Numbered from the stretch's first letter, positions 34,959 to 44,237 are shown. The stretch is DNA of 64,000 nucleotides from Celerinatantimonas sp046054165 (GCF_046054165.1 NZ_JBFNXK010000018.1:1-64000); one strand, 5' to 3'. Made by a program: numbers and translations. Notes: generated from the sequence alone by a model not told the origin.

Positions 34959-35939
34959 ATGCTCATTGATTTAGTTGTACTGATCCTCAGTTTTGTGGCT
35001 CTGGTCTGGAGTGCCGACCGTTTTGTGTTCGGTGCGGCGGCCATTGCTCGAAATCTAGGAATTTCACCGATGGTTATCGGACTTACGGTCATCGCAATGG
35101 GCTCATCAGCACCTGAAATCATGGTTTCAGCCACGGCATCATTAAGCCATAGATTAGATACGGCCATCGGCAATGCTATCGGTTCAAATATTACCAACAT
35201 TACACTGGTTTTAGGCGTAACCGCCTTACTCAAACCCATTTTAGTCGCCAGTTCTACCCTACGCCGTGAAATTCCACTCATGCTGTTGGCAACCGTGCTG
35301 ACGGGTTTTTTATTAAGCGATAATCAATTAAGTTTTATGGACGGCATTATTCTGATCAGCTTGTTCATCATCGTGATGGCTTATCTCATCTGGTATTCAC
35401 AACGCCAGCACCGCCATCAACAAGCCATGAAAGATGACGCGAAGGATGAGATGATCAGCCAATATGAAGCCGAAATTCCCAAACAGGTCAAAACCAGTTA
35501 TGCCCTGTTTTGGTTATTAGTCGGTCTTATCATTCTCCCGTTAAGTGCTGATTATCTCGTCAATGCAGCCAGCAATATCGCACGTTATTTTGGGATCAGT
35601 GAACTGGTCATCGGCCTCACCATTATTGCGATTGGTACCAGTCTCCCGGAACTAGCGGCCAGTATTGCCAGTATTATCAAAAAAGAAAATGATATCGCGC
35701 TAGGAAATATCATCGGCTCCAACATCTTTAACTTACTAGTGGTATTATCTGTCTGTGGTATTTTAGCGCCTGGGAAAATTGATCCGGCTGCATTTGCCCG
35801 TGATTACTGGTGGATGTTAGCGACCAGTGCCGCCGTTTTAGGGTTTTCACTGCTCACCCGCCCGCGAAGAATTACCCGATTAGCAGGGGCCTTGTTTCTG
35901 GTCACCTTTATTGGATACCAACTCATGTTATTTTTATAA
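34959..35939 (+). CDS. yrbG: Calcium/sodium antiporter family protein YrbG
   Basis: A membrane protein of the CaCA cation/calcium exchanger superfamily. The 326-aa protein has two Na/Ca-exchanger repeats with the signature G-S-S-A-P-E in the first (about 49-54) and G-T-S-L-P-E in the second (about 226-231), separated by a hydrophilic, charged loop (about 145-185). About ten transmembrane segments are visible. It begins the yrbG-kdsD-kdsC-lptCAB cluster as in E. coli. Confidence 0.93.
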   Translation: MLIDLVVLILSFVALVWSADRFVFGAAAIARNLGISPMVIGLTVIAMGSSAPEIMVSATASLSHRLDTAIGNAIGSNITNITLVLGVTALLKPILVASSTLRREIPLMLLATVLTGFLLSDNQLSFMDGIILISLFIIVMAYLIWYSQRQHRHQQAMKDDAKDEMISQYEAEIPKQVKTSYALFWLLVGLIILPLSADYLVNAASNIARYFGISELVIGLTIIAIGTSLPELAASIASIIKKENDIALGNIIGSNIFNLLVVLSVCGILAPGKIDPAAFARDYWWMLATSAAVLGFSLLTRPRRITRLAGALFLVTFIGYQLMLFL

Positions 35940-35970
35940 TATTAAATCATTCTTATAGTTAGGCCAGATT

Positions 35971-36936
35971 GTGACATTTGATTATATAAAAGCGGCGCAA
36001 AAAGTCATTACACTCGAAGCGCAAGCCGTCGAAAACTTATTCTCGCATCTTAATGACGCATTTACCGATGTCTGCCAGGCTCTCGAACATTGTCGGGGAA
36101 AAATTATCGTCACCGGAATGGGCAAGTCAGGACATATCGGACGAAAAATAGCGGCAACGTTGGCCTCGACAGGTTCACCGGCGTTTTTTGTTCATCCCGG
36201 CGAAGCCAGTCATGGGGATTTAGGCATGATTAGTCAGGGAGACATCGTTCTGGCATTATCCAATTCTGGAGAATCCAGCGAGATTTTGGCACTGTACCCG
36301 GTACTGCATCGACAAAACATTCAAATTATTGCTCTGACCAGTAATCCCGGATCAGCTATGGCTCGGGGAGCAACCATTCATTTAAATATCAATGTTAAGC
36401 GGGAAGCCTGTCCTCTTGGGTTAGCCCCAACCGCCAGCACAACCGCCGCATTAGTCATGGGTGATGCGATCGCGGTGGCCTTACTAGAATCTAGAGGTTT
36501 TACCGCTACCGATTTTGCACTTTCACATCCTGGAGGCGCACTGGGGAAAAAATTACTGCTGAGTGTTCCCGATATCATGGTGAGTGGCGAGGAGATCCCG
36601 TTAGTCGGTACGCATCAGACCATTCGAGAAGCCCTATTGGTCATGACTGAAAAAGGACTGGGCATGACGGGGATCATCGATGGCGATGGTCGACTCGTCG
36701 GTATATTTACCGATGGCGATTTACGCCGAGTTCTGGATTTAAAAGCCGACATTCATCAAACTCCAATTACCGAAGTGATGATACGAAATCCCAAGGTCGT
36801 CAGTCCAGACTGGCTAGCATTTGATGCTCTTAAATATATGAAAGAGAAATCAATTAATGGCCTTTTCGTCACGGAACAAGATAAACCCGTTGGGGCTTTT
36901 AACATGCATTCCCTATTACAGGCCGGAGTTTATTAA
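35971..36936 (+). CDS. kdsD: D-arabinose 5-phosphate isomerase KdsD
   Basis: KdsD converts ribulose 5-phosphate to arabinose 5-phosphate, the precursor of KDO in lipid A-core LPS. The 321-aa protein has a SIS domain with G-M-G-K-S-G-H-I-G-R-K at about 50-60, a S-N-S-G-E motif, and two C-terminal CBS domains (about 205-320). The start is a GTG with a weak ribosome binding site. The next gene kdsC starts on its stop codon. Confidence 0.95.
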   Translation: MTFDYIKAAQKVITLEAQAVENLFSHLNDAFTDVCQALEHCRGKIIVTGMGKSGHIGRKIAATLASTGSPAFFVHPGEASHGDLGMISQGDIVLALSNSGESSEILALYPVLHRQNIQIIALTSNPGSAMARGATIHLNINVKREACPLGLAPTASTTAALVMGDAIAVALLESRGFTATDFALSHPGGALGKKLLLSVPDIMVSGEEIPLVGTHQTIREALLVMTEKGLGMTGIIDGDGRLVGIFTDGDLRRVLDLKADIHQTPITEVMIRNPKVVSPDWLAFDALKYMKEKSINGLFVTEQDKPVGAFNMHSLLQAGVY

Positions 36937-37496
36937 TGACAACACAGAGCATTGAAACGCTTTATGGCTCAATGCCAACAGCGCTTTACCAAAAGATAGC
37001 GTCCACACAACTATTGATATGTGATGTTGATGGGGTGTTTTCTGATGGCCGGATCTACCTCGGGAATCAGGGTGAAGAGCTCAAGGCATTTCATACTCGT
37101 GATGGCTTTGGTATAAAGGCGATCATCCGTAATGGTATCGATGTAGCCGTGATTACCGGACGTCGTTCACAACTGGTACAAAAGCGCATGGAAAGCTTAA
37201 ATGTCCGTTACATCTATCAGGGACAAGAAGATAAACAGCAGGCGTTTGCCGATTTACTCGCCCAAACCCAGCTTTCAGCTCAACAATGTGCTTATATCGG
37301 TGATGACGTTCCGGATCTGGCGATCATGAACCAGGTCAACTTGGCCATAGCCGTCGCCGATGCCCACCCGCTGGTCAAAACCAAAGCGCATTATGTCACT
37401 CAAAATCGAGGGGGATTTGGTGCGGTGCGTGAATGTTGTGATCTGCTGCTACAGTCTCGTGGACAACTCGCGGACTTTACCGGAGCCAGTCAATGA
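36936..37496 (+). CDS. kdsC: KDO 8-phosphate phosphatase KdsC
   Basis: KdsC removes phosphate from KDO 8-phosphate. The 186-aa HAD-family enzyme has motif I D-V-D-G-V-F-S-D at about 30-37, an I-T-G-R segment and motif IV G-D-D-V-P-D. It overlaps kdsD by one base and lptC by 4 bp. Confidence 0.95.
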   Translation: MTTQSIETLYGSMPTALYQKIASTQLLICDVDGVFSDGRIYLGNQGEELKAFHTRDGFGIKAIIRNGIDVAVITGRRSQLVQKRMESLNVRYIYQGQEDKQQAFADLLAQTQLSAQQCAYIGDDVPDLAIMNQVNLAIAVADAHPLVKTKAHYVTQNRGGFGAVRECCDLLLQSRGQLADFTGASQ

Positions 37497-38053
37497 ACGG
37501 CCAAAACATCATCATTGCTTTGCTGCTGATTATCGCGGGACTGGTCTGGGGATGGAGAAATCTGCATGATCAGGGCACTGAAGAACCAACCGTCATGCAA
37601 CAAACCCCTGATTTTACGGCAAGTGATCTATACACAGTCACTTATAATAAGTTAGGCTTAGTGCGGTATCGTATTTATGCAGATGGCATGAAATACTATG
37701 AACGTAATCAAACGACTGATTTTGACTCACCTCGGATCCTGATCTACCCAGGTCCCGATAAACCAGTTTGGCAAATTGTGTCTCGTCAAGCTCAAGCGTT
37801 GCGTCAAGATAAAGTCACGTTCAAAGAAGATGTTGTGGTAAAAAACTTGAGTAATGATGGCTACATTCAAGACTTGTTGACACCATTGCTGCATGTAAAC
37901 TTAACAAACCAGACCATGCAGACTGATAAACAGGTGACTGTAAACGGTCCGCAGTATGATCAAAATGGAATTGGCATGAACGGGAGTTTGGTTACCGAAG
38001 AGGTTCGACTCCATCAGGACATTAACGCGGTATATCATAATGAAGAAAATTAA
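37493..38053 (+). CDS. lptC: LPS transport protein LptC
   Basis: LptC is a bitopic inner-membrane protein that passes LPS from LptB2FG to LptA. The 186-aa protein has one N-terminal membrane helix (about 5-22) and a periplasmic beta-jellyroll domain containing the conserved G-L-x-R-Y and D-S-P segments. It overlaps kdsC by 4 bp and lptA by 14 bp. Confidence 0.94.
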   Translation: MNGQNIIIALLLIIAGLVWGWRNLHDQGTEEPTVMQQTPDFTASDLYTVTYNKLGLVRYRIYADGMKYYERNQTTDFDSPRILIYPGPDKPVWQIVSRQAQALRQDKVTFKEDVVVKNLSNDGYIQDLLTPLLHVNLTNQTMQTDKQVTVNGPQYDQNGIGMNGSLVTEEVRLHQDINAVYHNEEN

Positions 38054-38537
38054 TTGGTTGGCCCTAGCGCTGTTGTCATTTAGCCTGGCGAGTCACGCTT
38101 TAGAATCAGATTACACCCAAAAAATTGTGGTCAACGCCGACCAACAAAAAGTGAACATTAAAAATAATACCGTGACTTTTTATCAGAATGTCACCGTATC
38201 TCAAGGATCGATTCATCTTACTGCAGATCGGGTTACGGTCTATGGCTCAGGTGAAAAAGGAAGTGAAGTCATGGTCGCGACGGGCAAGCCTGCGCGTTTC
38301 CAACAGAAAATGGATGATGGACGGGTATTAAAAGGTCATGCAGATACAGTTCGTTATGAACTGAAGTCACGCATCGTGACCTTAACCGAAGATGCACAGC
38401 TACAGCAGGCGGAAAGTCTGGTGAAAGGAAACAGCATCCGTTATAACATTCAGAGTCAGGAAATGGTGGCTGATGGTGGCAAACAAGGCCATGTCACAAC
38501 AATTTTCCAGCCGCAACAACTCCAGAACAATAAGTAG
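38040..38537 (+). CDS. lptA: Periplasmic LPS bridge protein LptA
   Basis: LptA polymerises into the beta-jellyroll bridge linking LptC to LptD. The 165-aa protein has a signal peptide of about 21 residues ending Ser-His-Ala and an OstA domain with the A-D-R-V-x-V and G-K-P-A-x-F-Q-Q-K segments. It is co-transcribed with lptC and lptB. It is shorter than E. coli LptA (185). Confidence 0.94.
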   Translation: MKKINWLALALLSFSLASHALESDYTQKIVVNADQQKVNIKNNTVTFYQNVTVSQGSIHLTADRVTVYGSGEKGSEVMVATGKPARFQQKMDDGRVLKGHADTVRYELKSRIVTLTEDAQLQQAESLVKGNSIRYNIQSQEMVADGGKQGHVTTIFQPQQLQNNK

Positions 38538-38549
38538 TAGAATAAATAT

Positions 38550-39275
38550 ATGGCATTGCTAAAAGCAGAAAATCTGGCAAAAAGTTATAAAAAAAGACAA
38601 GTTGTAAAAAATGTCAGTCTACAAGTTGAAACAGGTCAGATTGTAGGTCTGCTGGGGCCTAATGGTGCGGGTAAAACCACGACCTTTTATATGGTCGTGG
38701 GGTTGGTTCCCCGGGATGAAGGAACCATCATGATCGATGATCAAGATATTACCCTCAAAGCAATGCATTCCAGAGCCCGAATGGGCATTGGTTATCTCCC
38801 TCAGGAAGCCTCTATTTTTCGTCGGCTTTCTGTAGAAGATAATATTATGGCTGTATTAGAAACTCGGAATGATTTAGATCGCGGTGCTCGTCAATTAGTG
38901 CTCGACGAATTGCTGGATGAGTTTCATATTGGACATATTCGAAAGAGCTTAGGTCAGGCCCTTTCAGGGGGGGAACGCCGCCGGGCTGAGATTGCCAGAG
39001 CACTTGCGGCTTCACCAAAATTCATTTTGCTAGACGAACCGTTTGCGGGTGTCGATCCTATTTCAGTGATTGATATTAAAAAAATTATCGAACATTTACG
39101 GGATCGGGGGCTTGGCGTCCTCATCACCGACCATAATGTTCGAGAAACATTGGATGTGTGTGAACATGCTTATATTGTCAACCAGGGCGAATTAATCGCT
39201 TCCGGGGCACCCGAGCAAGTTCTAAAAAATGACCATGTAAAACGCGTCTATCTTGGTGAGCAATTCAAACTATAG
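38550..39275 (+). CDS. lptB: LPS export ATPase LptB
   Basis: LptB powers LPS extraction from the inner membrane with LptFG, which are not in this window. The 241-aa length equals E. coli. Walker A G-P-N-G-A-G-K-T-T is at about 36-44, the signature L-S-G-G-E-R-R-R near 137, and Walker B F-I-L-L-D-E-P-F-A-G-V-D-P-I follows. Confidence 0.97.
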   Translation: MALLKAENLAKSYKKRQVVKNVSLQVETGQIVGLLGPNGAGKTTTFYMVVGLVPRDEGTIMIDDQDITLKAMHSRARMGIGYLPQEASIFRRLSVEDNIMAVLETRNDLDRGARQLVLDELLDEFHIGHIRKSLGQALSGGERRRAEIARALAASPKFILLDEPFAGVDPISVIDIKKIIEHLRDRGLGVLITDHNVRETLDVCEHAYIVNQGELIASGAPEQVLKNDHVKRVYLGEQFKL

Positions 39276-39334
39276 TGAAGACATAATCGTAACCGAATAA
39301 TTCGGTCAGAATACAAAAGGGATCCGATTTATTA

Positions 39335-40801
39335 ATGAAAGCCGCTTTGCAGTTACGTCTTGGTCAACAGTTGACCATGACTCCTCAGTTACAACAAGCC
39401 ATACGGCTGCTTCAGCTATCTACTCTCGATCTGCAGCAAGAGATCCAGGAGGCTCTCGACGCAAATCCCCTGTTGGAAGCGGAAGACAATCTGCAAGACA
39501 GCTCACCTCAGGATCCAGATCAAATCAGTGATGATGATAGCATCACGGCTTCAGACAGTAGTCAGTTAGAAACAACCGAAGCCATTAGTAACGAAACCAT
39601 GGGTGATGATCTGCCGGTTGATTCCACTTGGGATGATCTCTACAGTGCTTCTTCAGCCCCTGCTGCGCCGATGCCCGATGATAATGAGCATATCTATCAA
39701 GGTGAAACCACCGAATCACTTCAAGATCATCTGCTCTGGCAAATGCGTTTAACTCCATTTAGTGAAACGGATCAAGGGATTGCACTGGCTATTATTGACG
39801 CAGTTGACGAATCCGGCTATTTGACTCAAACCACCGAGCAGTTACTGGAAGGGCTCAATGGCGACGATTTAGAGATCACACTCGAAGAAGTTGAAGCCGT
39901 TTTAAAACGAATTCAACATTTTGATCCACTTGGGGTGGCCTCAAGAAACCTTCAGGAATGCCTGTTACTACAACTCAACCAATTTGATCCACAAACTCAG
40001 TGGTTAGATGCCGCCAAACTGATTGTCCGGGAACACTTGGAACTCTTAGGAAACCGGGATTACCGGACCCTATCTCGTAAAACCAAGCTCAAAGAAACAC
40101 AGCTGTCCGAAGTGATGAAACTCATTCACTCCCTCGATCCTCGCCCGGGCAATAGTATTGCAGCCAGTCAGGCCGAATATGTGATTCCGGATGTTTCCGT
40201 GACTAAAAAAAATGGCCGCTGGGTGGTTGAACTCAATCCAGATGCCGTTCCAAAAATTAAAGTGAATGCCCAATATGCAGCGCTCAGTCGTCAATCTCGT
40301 AATAGTAGTGATAGTCAATTTATCCGCTCTCACTTACAAGAGGCCAAATGGTTCATTAAAAGCTTAGAAAGTCGAAATGAAACCCTGCTCAAAGTGGCTA
40401 AATGCATTGTCAGCCACCAGCAAGCATTCTTCGAGTATGGTGATGAAGCCATGAAGCCCATGGTGTTGAACGACGTGGCCGAAGCGGTTGAGATGCATGA
40501 ATCAACTATTTCTCGGGTTACGACCCAAAAATATATGCATACCCCTAGAGGAATTTTTGAACTAAAATACTTCTTTTCAAGTCATGTCAGTACCGAAGGT
40601 GGAGGTGAATGCTCATCCACTGCCATTCGGGCCTTGATTAAAAAGTTGGTTGCTGCTGAAAACTCAGCTAAGCCATTGAGTGATAGCAAGATAGCTGAAG
40701 TATTAGCAGAGCAAGGGATCAAAGTCGCACGCCGGACGATTGCAAAATATCGAGAATCTCTTTCGATCCCACCTTCCAATCAACGTAAGAGCCTGATATA
40801 A
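39335..40801 (+). CDS. rpoN: RNA polymerase sigma-54 factor RpoN
   Basis: Sigma-54 directs transcription of nitrogen, flagellar and stress genes with enhancer-binding activators. The 488-aa protein has the Gln-rich region I (residues 1-50), an acidic region II (about 50-120), the core-binding region and, near the C terminus, a helix-turn-helix followed by the RpoN box A-R-R-T-I-A-K-Y-R. It precedes ptsN-rapZ-ptsO as in E. coli, with hpf missing from the usual place. Confidence 0.97.
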   Translation: MKAALQLRLGQQLTMTPQLQQAIRLLQLSTLDLQQEIQEALDANPLLEAEDNLQDSSPQDPDQISDDDSITASDSSQLETTEAISNETMGDDLPVDSTWDDLYSASSAPAAPMPDDNEHIYQGETTESLQDHLLWQMRLTPFSETDQGIALAIIDAVDESGYLTQTTEQLLEGLNGDDLEITLEEVEAVLKRIQHFDPLGVASRNLQECLLLQLNQFDPQTQWLDAAKLIVREHLELLGNRDYRTLSRKTKLKETQLSEVMKLIHSLDPRPGNSIAASQAEYVIPDVSVTKKNGRWVVELNPDAVPKIKVNAQYAALSRQSRNSSDSQFIRSHLQEAKWFIKSLESRNETLLKVAKCIVSHQQAFFEYGDEAMKPMVLNDVAEAVEMHESTISRVTTQKYMHTPRGIFELKYFFSSHVSTEGGGECSSTAIRALIKKLVAAENSAKPLSDSKIAEVLAEQGIKVARRTIAKYRESLSIPPSNQRKSLI

Positions 40802-40830
40802 AGGCCGGCAGTTATAAAGGGATAAGGTTT

Positions 40831-41103
40831 ATGCGGATCATCACTTTGATCAATCACGCTGTCGTGATGCAATGGTTGTTCAATCTATCAGGGCAAAATA
40901 TATCTGCTTCAGATCAGCCCCAAGAGTCACAGCCAACTGCCATTATTCCGACGGAAAGACAATCCAGACGGATGATTCAAGGGCCATTATATCTTCGGAT
41001 GTTTCACACTGGACTCTCAGCCTATCGGCTGTTGAGTTCATTACAATGCCGATTCATCCAATCCCCAAAATATAGTCAACAAGCTCTAATCTTATGCAAC
41101 TAA
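40831..41103 (+). CDS. Orphan 90-aa frame between rpoN and ptsN
   Basis: This frame begins with ATG after a GGATAAGG stretch that could be a ribosome binding site and overlaps ptsN by 10 bp. I do not recognise the product. It is not the ribosome hibernation factor HPF, which normally sits here and begins with a short beta strand followed by a long helix. It has no signal peptide, no clear domain, and many Gln, Ser and Arg. A second frame at 40872-41075 competes. It may be non-coding leader for ptsN. Confidence 0.25.
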   Translation: MRIITLINHAVVMQWLFNLSGQNISASDQPQESQPTAIIPTERQSRRMIQGPLYLRMFHTGLSAYRLLSSLQCRFIQSPKYSQQALILCN

Positions 41104-41537
41104 TCCAAGTATTGAGTGAAGATTGCACTAAAAGTGCAGTCGATTGCCAATCGAAAAAACGAGCGCTGGAAATTATCAGTGAACTAGCAGCCGAGAAATT
41201 GGCAATTTCCGATAAAGAAATTTTTGACAGTTTGTTTGCGCGGGAAAAATTAGGAAGCACCGGAATCGGTCAGGGAATTGCCATTCCTCACGGCCGGATA
41301 TCCAATGAGTGCCCCCCTACGGCTGTATTTATTCGCTGCCAACAACCGATCAGTTTTGATGCAATTGATAAGCAGCCAGTTGATTTGCTTTTCGCCTTAT
41401 TAGTTCCGGAAGAGGAAACCAAACAGTATCTTAAAATTCTGGCGGCTGTTGCCGAAAAATTACATGATAAAACCGTATGTAAACAGTTGCGGCAGGCAAC
41501 CAGTGATGATGAAATGTATCAAATCATGACTTCTTAA
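41094..41537 (+). CDS. ptsN: Nitrogen PTS protein IIA-Ntr (PtsN)
   Basis: PtsN is the terminal phosphoacceptor of the nitrogen phosphotransferase chain (PtsP-NPr-PtsN) and controls potassium uptake and other processes. The 147-aa protein contains C-Q-S-K-K-R-A-L-E-I-I-S-E-L-A and the active-site His66 in G-I-A-I-P-H-G. It is the first of ptsN-rapZ-ptsO, which are spaced by 19 bp and then an 11-bp overlap. Confidence 0.95.
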   Translation: MQLIQVLSEDCTKSAVDCQSKKRALEIISELAAEKLAISDKEIFDSLFAREKLGSTGIGQGIAIPHGRISNECPPTAVFIRCQQPISFDAIDKQPVDLLFALLVPEEETKQYLKILAAVAEKLHDKTVCKQLRQATSDDEMYQIMTS

Positions 41538-41556
41538 CTGAGTATAGGGCCTCTCA

Positions 41557-42426
41557 ATGGAATTTTTTATTGTTAGTGGCCGTTCAGGATCCGGCAAGAC
41601 CGTTGCCCTCAGAGTTCTTGAAGATCTGGGCTATTACTGTGTCGACAATCTGCCTCTAGAATTACTTCCTCAACTTCCTGATACGTTAGCCAAACGGGAT
41701 CTCAAAGTCGCCGTCAGCATCGATGTTCGTAACTTACCGAGTGATCCGGAGCAGTTACAAGTTGTCATCAATCAACTGCGACAAAAAGTCGACCTCACCA
41801 GTTTATTTGTCGATGCCGATGACCAAACCCTGATTCATCGTTATAGCGAAACCCGGCGGCTCCACCCGCTAAATCGAGAACACTACTCACTTAGCGAAGC
41901 AATTAAAGCCGAACAAACGATATTAGAGCCTATCTCCAGTCGCGCCGATCTTCGCATCGATACCTCTCAGTTATCCATTCATGAGCTTAAAGAACGAATT
42001 ACAGAGCGCGTGTTAGGCAAACCTAACCAAGAACTTGTGCTTATCTTTGAATCTTTTGGCTTTAAAAACGGTGTTCCTCATGATGCGGATTATGTCTTCG
42101 ATGTGCGTTTTTTACCGAATCCACATTGGCACCCTGAACTACGGCCATTTACCGGGCTGGATAAACCGGTGCAGCAATTCTTTCAACAACAACCCTTAGT
42201 TCATGAACTGATCTGGCAGCTTGAAAGTCTGCTCAACAGCTGGCTTCCGCATCTGGAACGCAATAGCCGGGCTTATGTCACGGTAGCAATCGGTTGTACC
42301 GGAGGAAAACACCGCTCCGTCTATGTGGCCCAACAACTCAGCGAAGCATTCGCCGAACACTATAATGTACAGGTCCATCACTTAAATCTGCCCAAAACAG
42401 AGTTAATCACCCCTTATGACGCTTGA
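41557..42426 (+). CDS. rapZ: RNase adapter protein RapZ
   Basis: RapZ binds the small RNA GlmZ and recruits RNase E, adjusting glucosamine-6-phosphate synthesis for the cell wall. The 289-aa protein has Walker A G-R-S-G-S-G-K-T at 8-15 and the C-terminal RNA-binding domain with a G-C-T-G-G-x-H-R-S-V motif. The GlmY/GlmZ RNAs are not in this window, so the pathway is inferred. Confidence 0.95.
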   Translation: MEFFIVSGRSGSGKTVALRVLEDLGYYCVDNLPLELLPQLPDTLAKRDLKVAVSIDVRNLPSDPEQLQVVINQLRQKVDLTSLFVDADDQTLIHRYSETRRLHPLNREHYSLSEAIKAEQTILEPISSRADLRIDTSQLSIHELKERITERVLGKPNQELVLIFESFGFKNGVPHDADYVFDVRFLPNPHWHPELRPFTGLDKPVQQFFQQQPLVHELIWQLESLLNSWLPHLERNSRAYVTVAIGCTGGKHRSVYVAQQLSEAFAEHYNVQVHHLNLPKTELITPYDA

Positions 42427-42688
42427 AGAACAGTTAACCATTAAAAATAAATTAGGATTACATGCCAGAGCTGCGATAAAATTAGTCGAGCTGGCAGCCC
42501 GATATAATGCAGAAGTGATGATCATCACGGAAGAAAAACAAGCATCTGCTGCTAGTGTGCTAGGACTATTGCTCTTGGAACGAGCACAAGGACAACAGAT
42601 CACTGTACGTTGTGAAGGGCCTGATGCAAAACCGGCATTGAGGGCCGTAAAAGCCTTAGTTGAGGCTCGTTTCGATGAACAAGAATAG
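42416..42688 (+). CDS. ptsO: Phosphocarrier protein NPr (PtsO)
   Basis: NPr is the HPr-like carrier between PtsP and PtsN. The 90-aa protein has the active-site His16 in G-L-H-A-R-A-A, the same position as E. coli NPr. The Pro after the Arg in most HPr-type proteins is Ala here. It overlaps rapZ by 11 bp and lacks a good ribosome binding site of its own, so translation is probably coupled. Confidence 0.94.
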   Translation: MTLEEQLTIKNKLGLHARAAIKLVELAARYNAEVMIITEEKQASAASVLGLLLLERAQGQQITVRCEGPDAKPALRAVKALVEARFDEQE

Positions 42689-42736
42689 TGAATTAAAGAT
42701 TCATCCCGACGCTACAGTCGTCATAAAACCTGATTA

Positions 42737-42769
42737 TACTGCCCTTTCGGGGTAGTACTGCATTTTTTG
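42737..42769 (+). terminator. Candidate terminator between ptsO and mgtE
   Basis: TACTGCCC (42737-42744) pairs with GGGTAGTA (42750-42757) with one G-U pair, and a run of six T (42764-42769) follows after six bases. It may end the rpoN-ptsO transcript or attenuate entry into mgtE. Confidence 0.45.
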
Positions 42770-42779
42770 AGGGCCAATT

Positions 42780-44147
42780 ATGCCAGAGCTGGAGCAGCAT
42801 CACCATCATAGTCAACACCAACGGATTCTCGAACTCAATCGAGCGCTGAATGATGGGATGTTTGTTCATGTCAGACGAATGCTTCAGCAAATGCCCGCTT
42901 GTGATGTGGCCCTGCTTTTACAATCCACGCCGGCCGCTGGTCGTGAAATTCTCTGGCAACTCACCGATCCCGAACAGCAAGGGGAGATCCTCGAAGAACT
43001 CAATGAAGATGCCATGGAAAGCATCCTCAAAATGATGGATCCCGAGAATCTGGCCGCGGCCACCGAAGGGATGGATATCGATGATTTAACCTATGTTCTG
43101 CGGAGCCTGCCGGATGAAGTCTATCAACAAGTCCTCCAACAGATGGAGCCACAGGAGCGCCATCGGGTCGAAATAGCACTCGCCTATCCGGAAGATACGG
43201 CCGGGAGCTTAATGAACAACGATACCATCGCACTACGGCCTGATGTGTCGGTGGATGTGGTATTACGTTACCTGCGTTTGCGAGGCGAGCTTCCGGAAGC
43301 AACTGATGCCCTCTTCGTTGTCGATAAGGAAGATAAATATCTAGGTGATGTCCCCTTATCACGACTGTTAACGGTCGATCCCAGCGTTGAAGTCGAATCG
43401 ATTATGGGGACCCGACCCGAACGGATCATTCCAGTAGCGATGAATGATTCCCGGGTGGCTCAACTATTCGAGCGTCATGACTGGATTTCAGCACCGGTCG
43501 TTGATGATGAAGGGAAACTAGTGGGACGTATTACCATTGATGATGTCGTCGATATCATCCGTGAAGATGCTGAGCACTCAATGATGGGGATGGCCGGGGT
43601 TGATGATGACGAAGATACCTTCGCCCCAATTTTAAAAAGTACCCGAGGTCGGACACTGTGGTTGGGGATCAATCTACTAACCGCTCTCTTTGCCGCATCC
43701 ATCAGCAATATGTTTGAATCCACTCTGGCGCAGATGGCGACGCTTGCAGTCCTCATGACCATTGTGCCCAGTCAGGGGGGGATTGCCGGCACTCAAACCC
43801 TGGCGGTAGTTATCCGCGGGATTGCAGTAGGCCATATCGGCGAAAGTAACTTTCGCTGGCTGATTATCAAAGAAATGGCCATTGGTGCTTTAAATGGTCT
43901 CATCTGGGCCGTGGTGATTGCATTAGTGGTAGTGGTCTGGAAAGACAGTCTGGAACTGGGGCTGATTAGTGCTACCGCCATGTTTGCCGACATGTTTATG
44001 GCCGGTCTAGCGGGCGTTTGTATCCCCCTGGCGATGAAAAAGATGAAAATCGATCCGGCACTAGCGGGCGGGATGGTCTTAACAACCGTCACCGATTCAG
44101 TGGGGCTCTTTTCATTTCTTGGGATCGCAACCCTACTTCTGCATTAA
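42780..44147 (+). CDS. mgtE: Magnesium transporter MgtE
   Basis: MgtE is a homodimeric magnesium channel gated by cytoplasmic magnesium. The 455-aa protein has an acidic N domain (about 1-130), two CBS domains (about 138-260) with the regulatory D-E-E/D cluster, and a C-terminal membrane domain of five helices (about 285-455). The conserved pore segment V-P-S-Q-G-G near residue 335 and the D-P-A-L-A-G-G motif near residue 425 are present. It has no equivalent at this place in E. coli. Confidence 0.93.
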   Translation: MPELEQHHHHSQHQRILELNRALNDGMFVHVRRMLQQMPACDVALLLQSTPAAGREILWQLTDPEQQGEILEELNEDAMESILKMMDPENLAAATEGMDIDDLTYVLRSLPDEVYQQVLQQMEPQERHRVEIALAYPEDTAGSLMNNDTIALRPDVSVDVVLRYLRLRGELPEATDALFVVDKEDKYLGDVPLSRLLTVDPSVEVESIMGTRPERIIPVAMNDSRVAQLFERHDWISAPVVDDEGKLVGRITIDDVVDIIREDAEHSMMGMAGVDDDEDTFAPILKSTRGRTLWLGINLLTALFAASISNMFESTLAQMATLAVLMTIVPSQGGIAGTQTLAVVIRGIAVGHIGESNFRWLIIKEMAIGALNGLIWAVVIALVVVVWKDSLELGLISATAMFADMFMAGLAGVCIPLAMKKMKIDPALAGGMVLTTVTDSVGLFSFLGIATLLLH

Positions 44148-44198
44148 TAATTGAAGCTTCCCATTACAGCTCCGGGAATGTTTGTGAAAGCCTGATAA

Positions 44199-44221
44199 GG
44201 CCTTGATCATGCATCAAGGCC
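44199..44221. terminator. Hairpin between mgtE and pmbA
   Basis: GGCCTTGAT (44199-44207) pairs perfectly with ATCAAGGCC (44213-44221) around five bases, between two convergent genes. Neither side has a strong T-run, so it is a likely but weak bidirectional terminator. Confidence 0.5.
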
Positions 44222-44237
44222 ACTCACAACAGATGAT

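Noticed and set aside
43475..43762. 95-aa minus-strand frame and others within mgtE
   Set aside because: Shadow frames of mgtE with no ribosome binding site and atypical composition.
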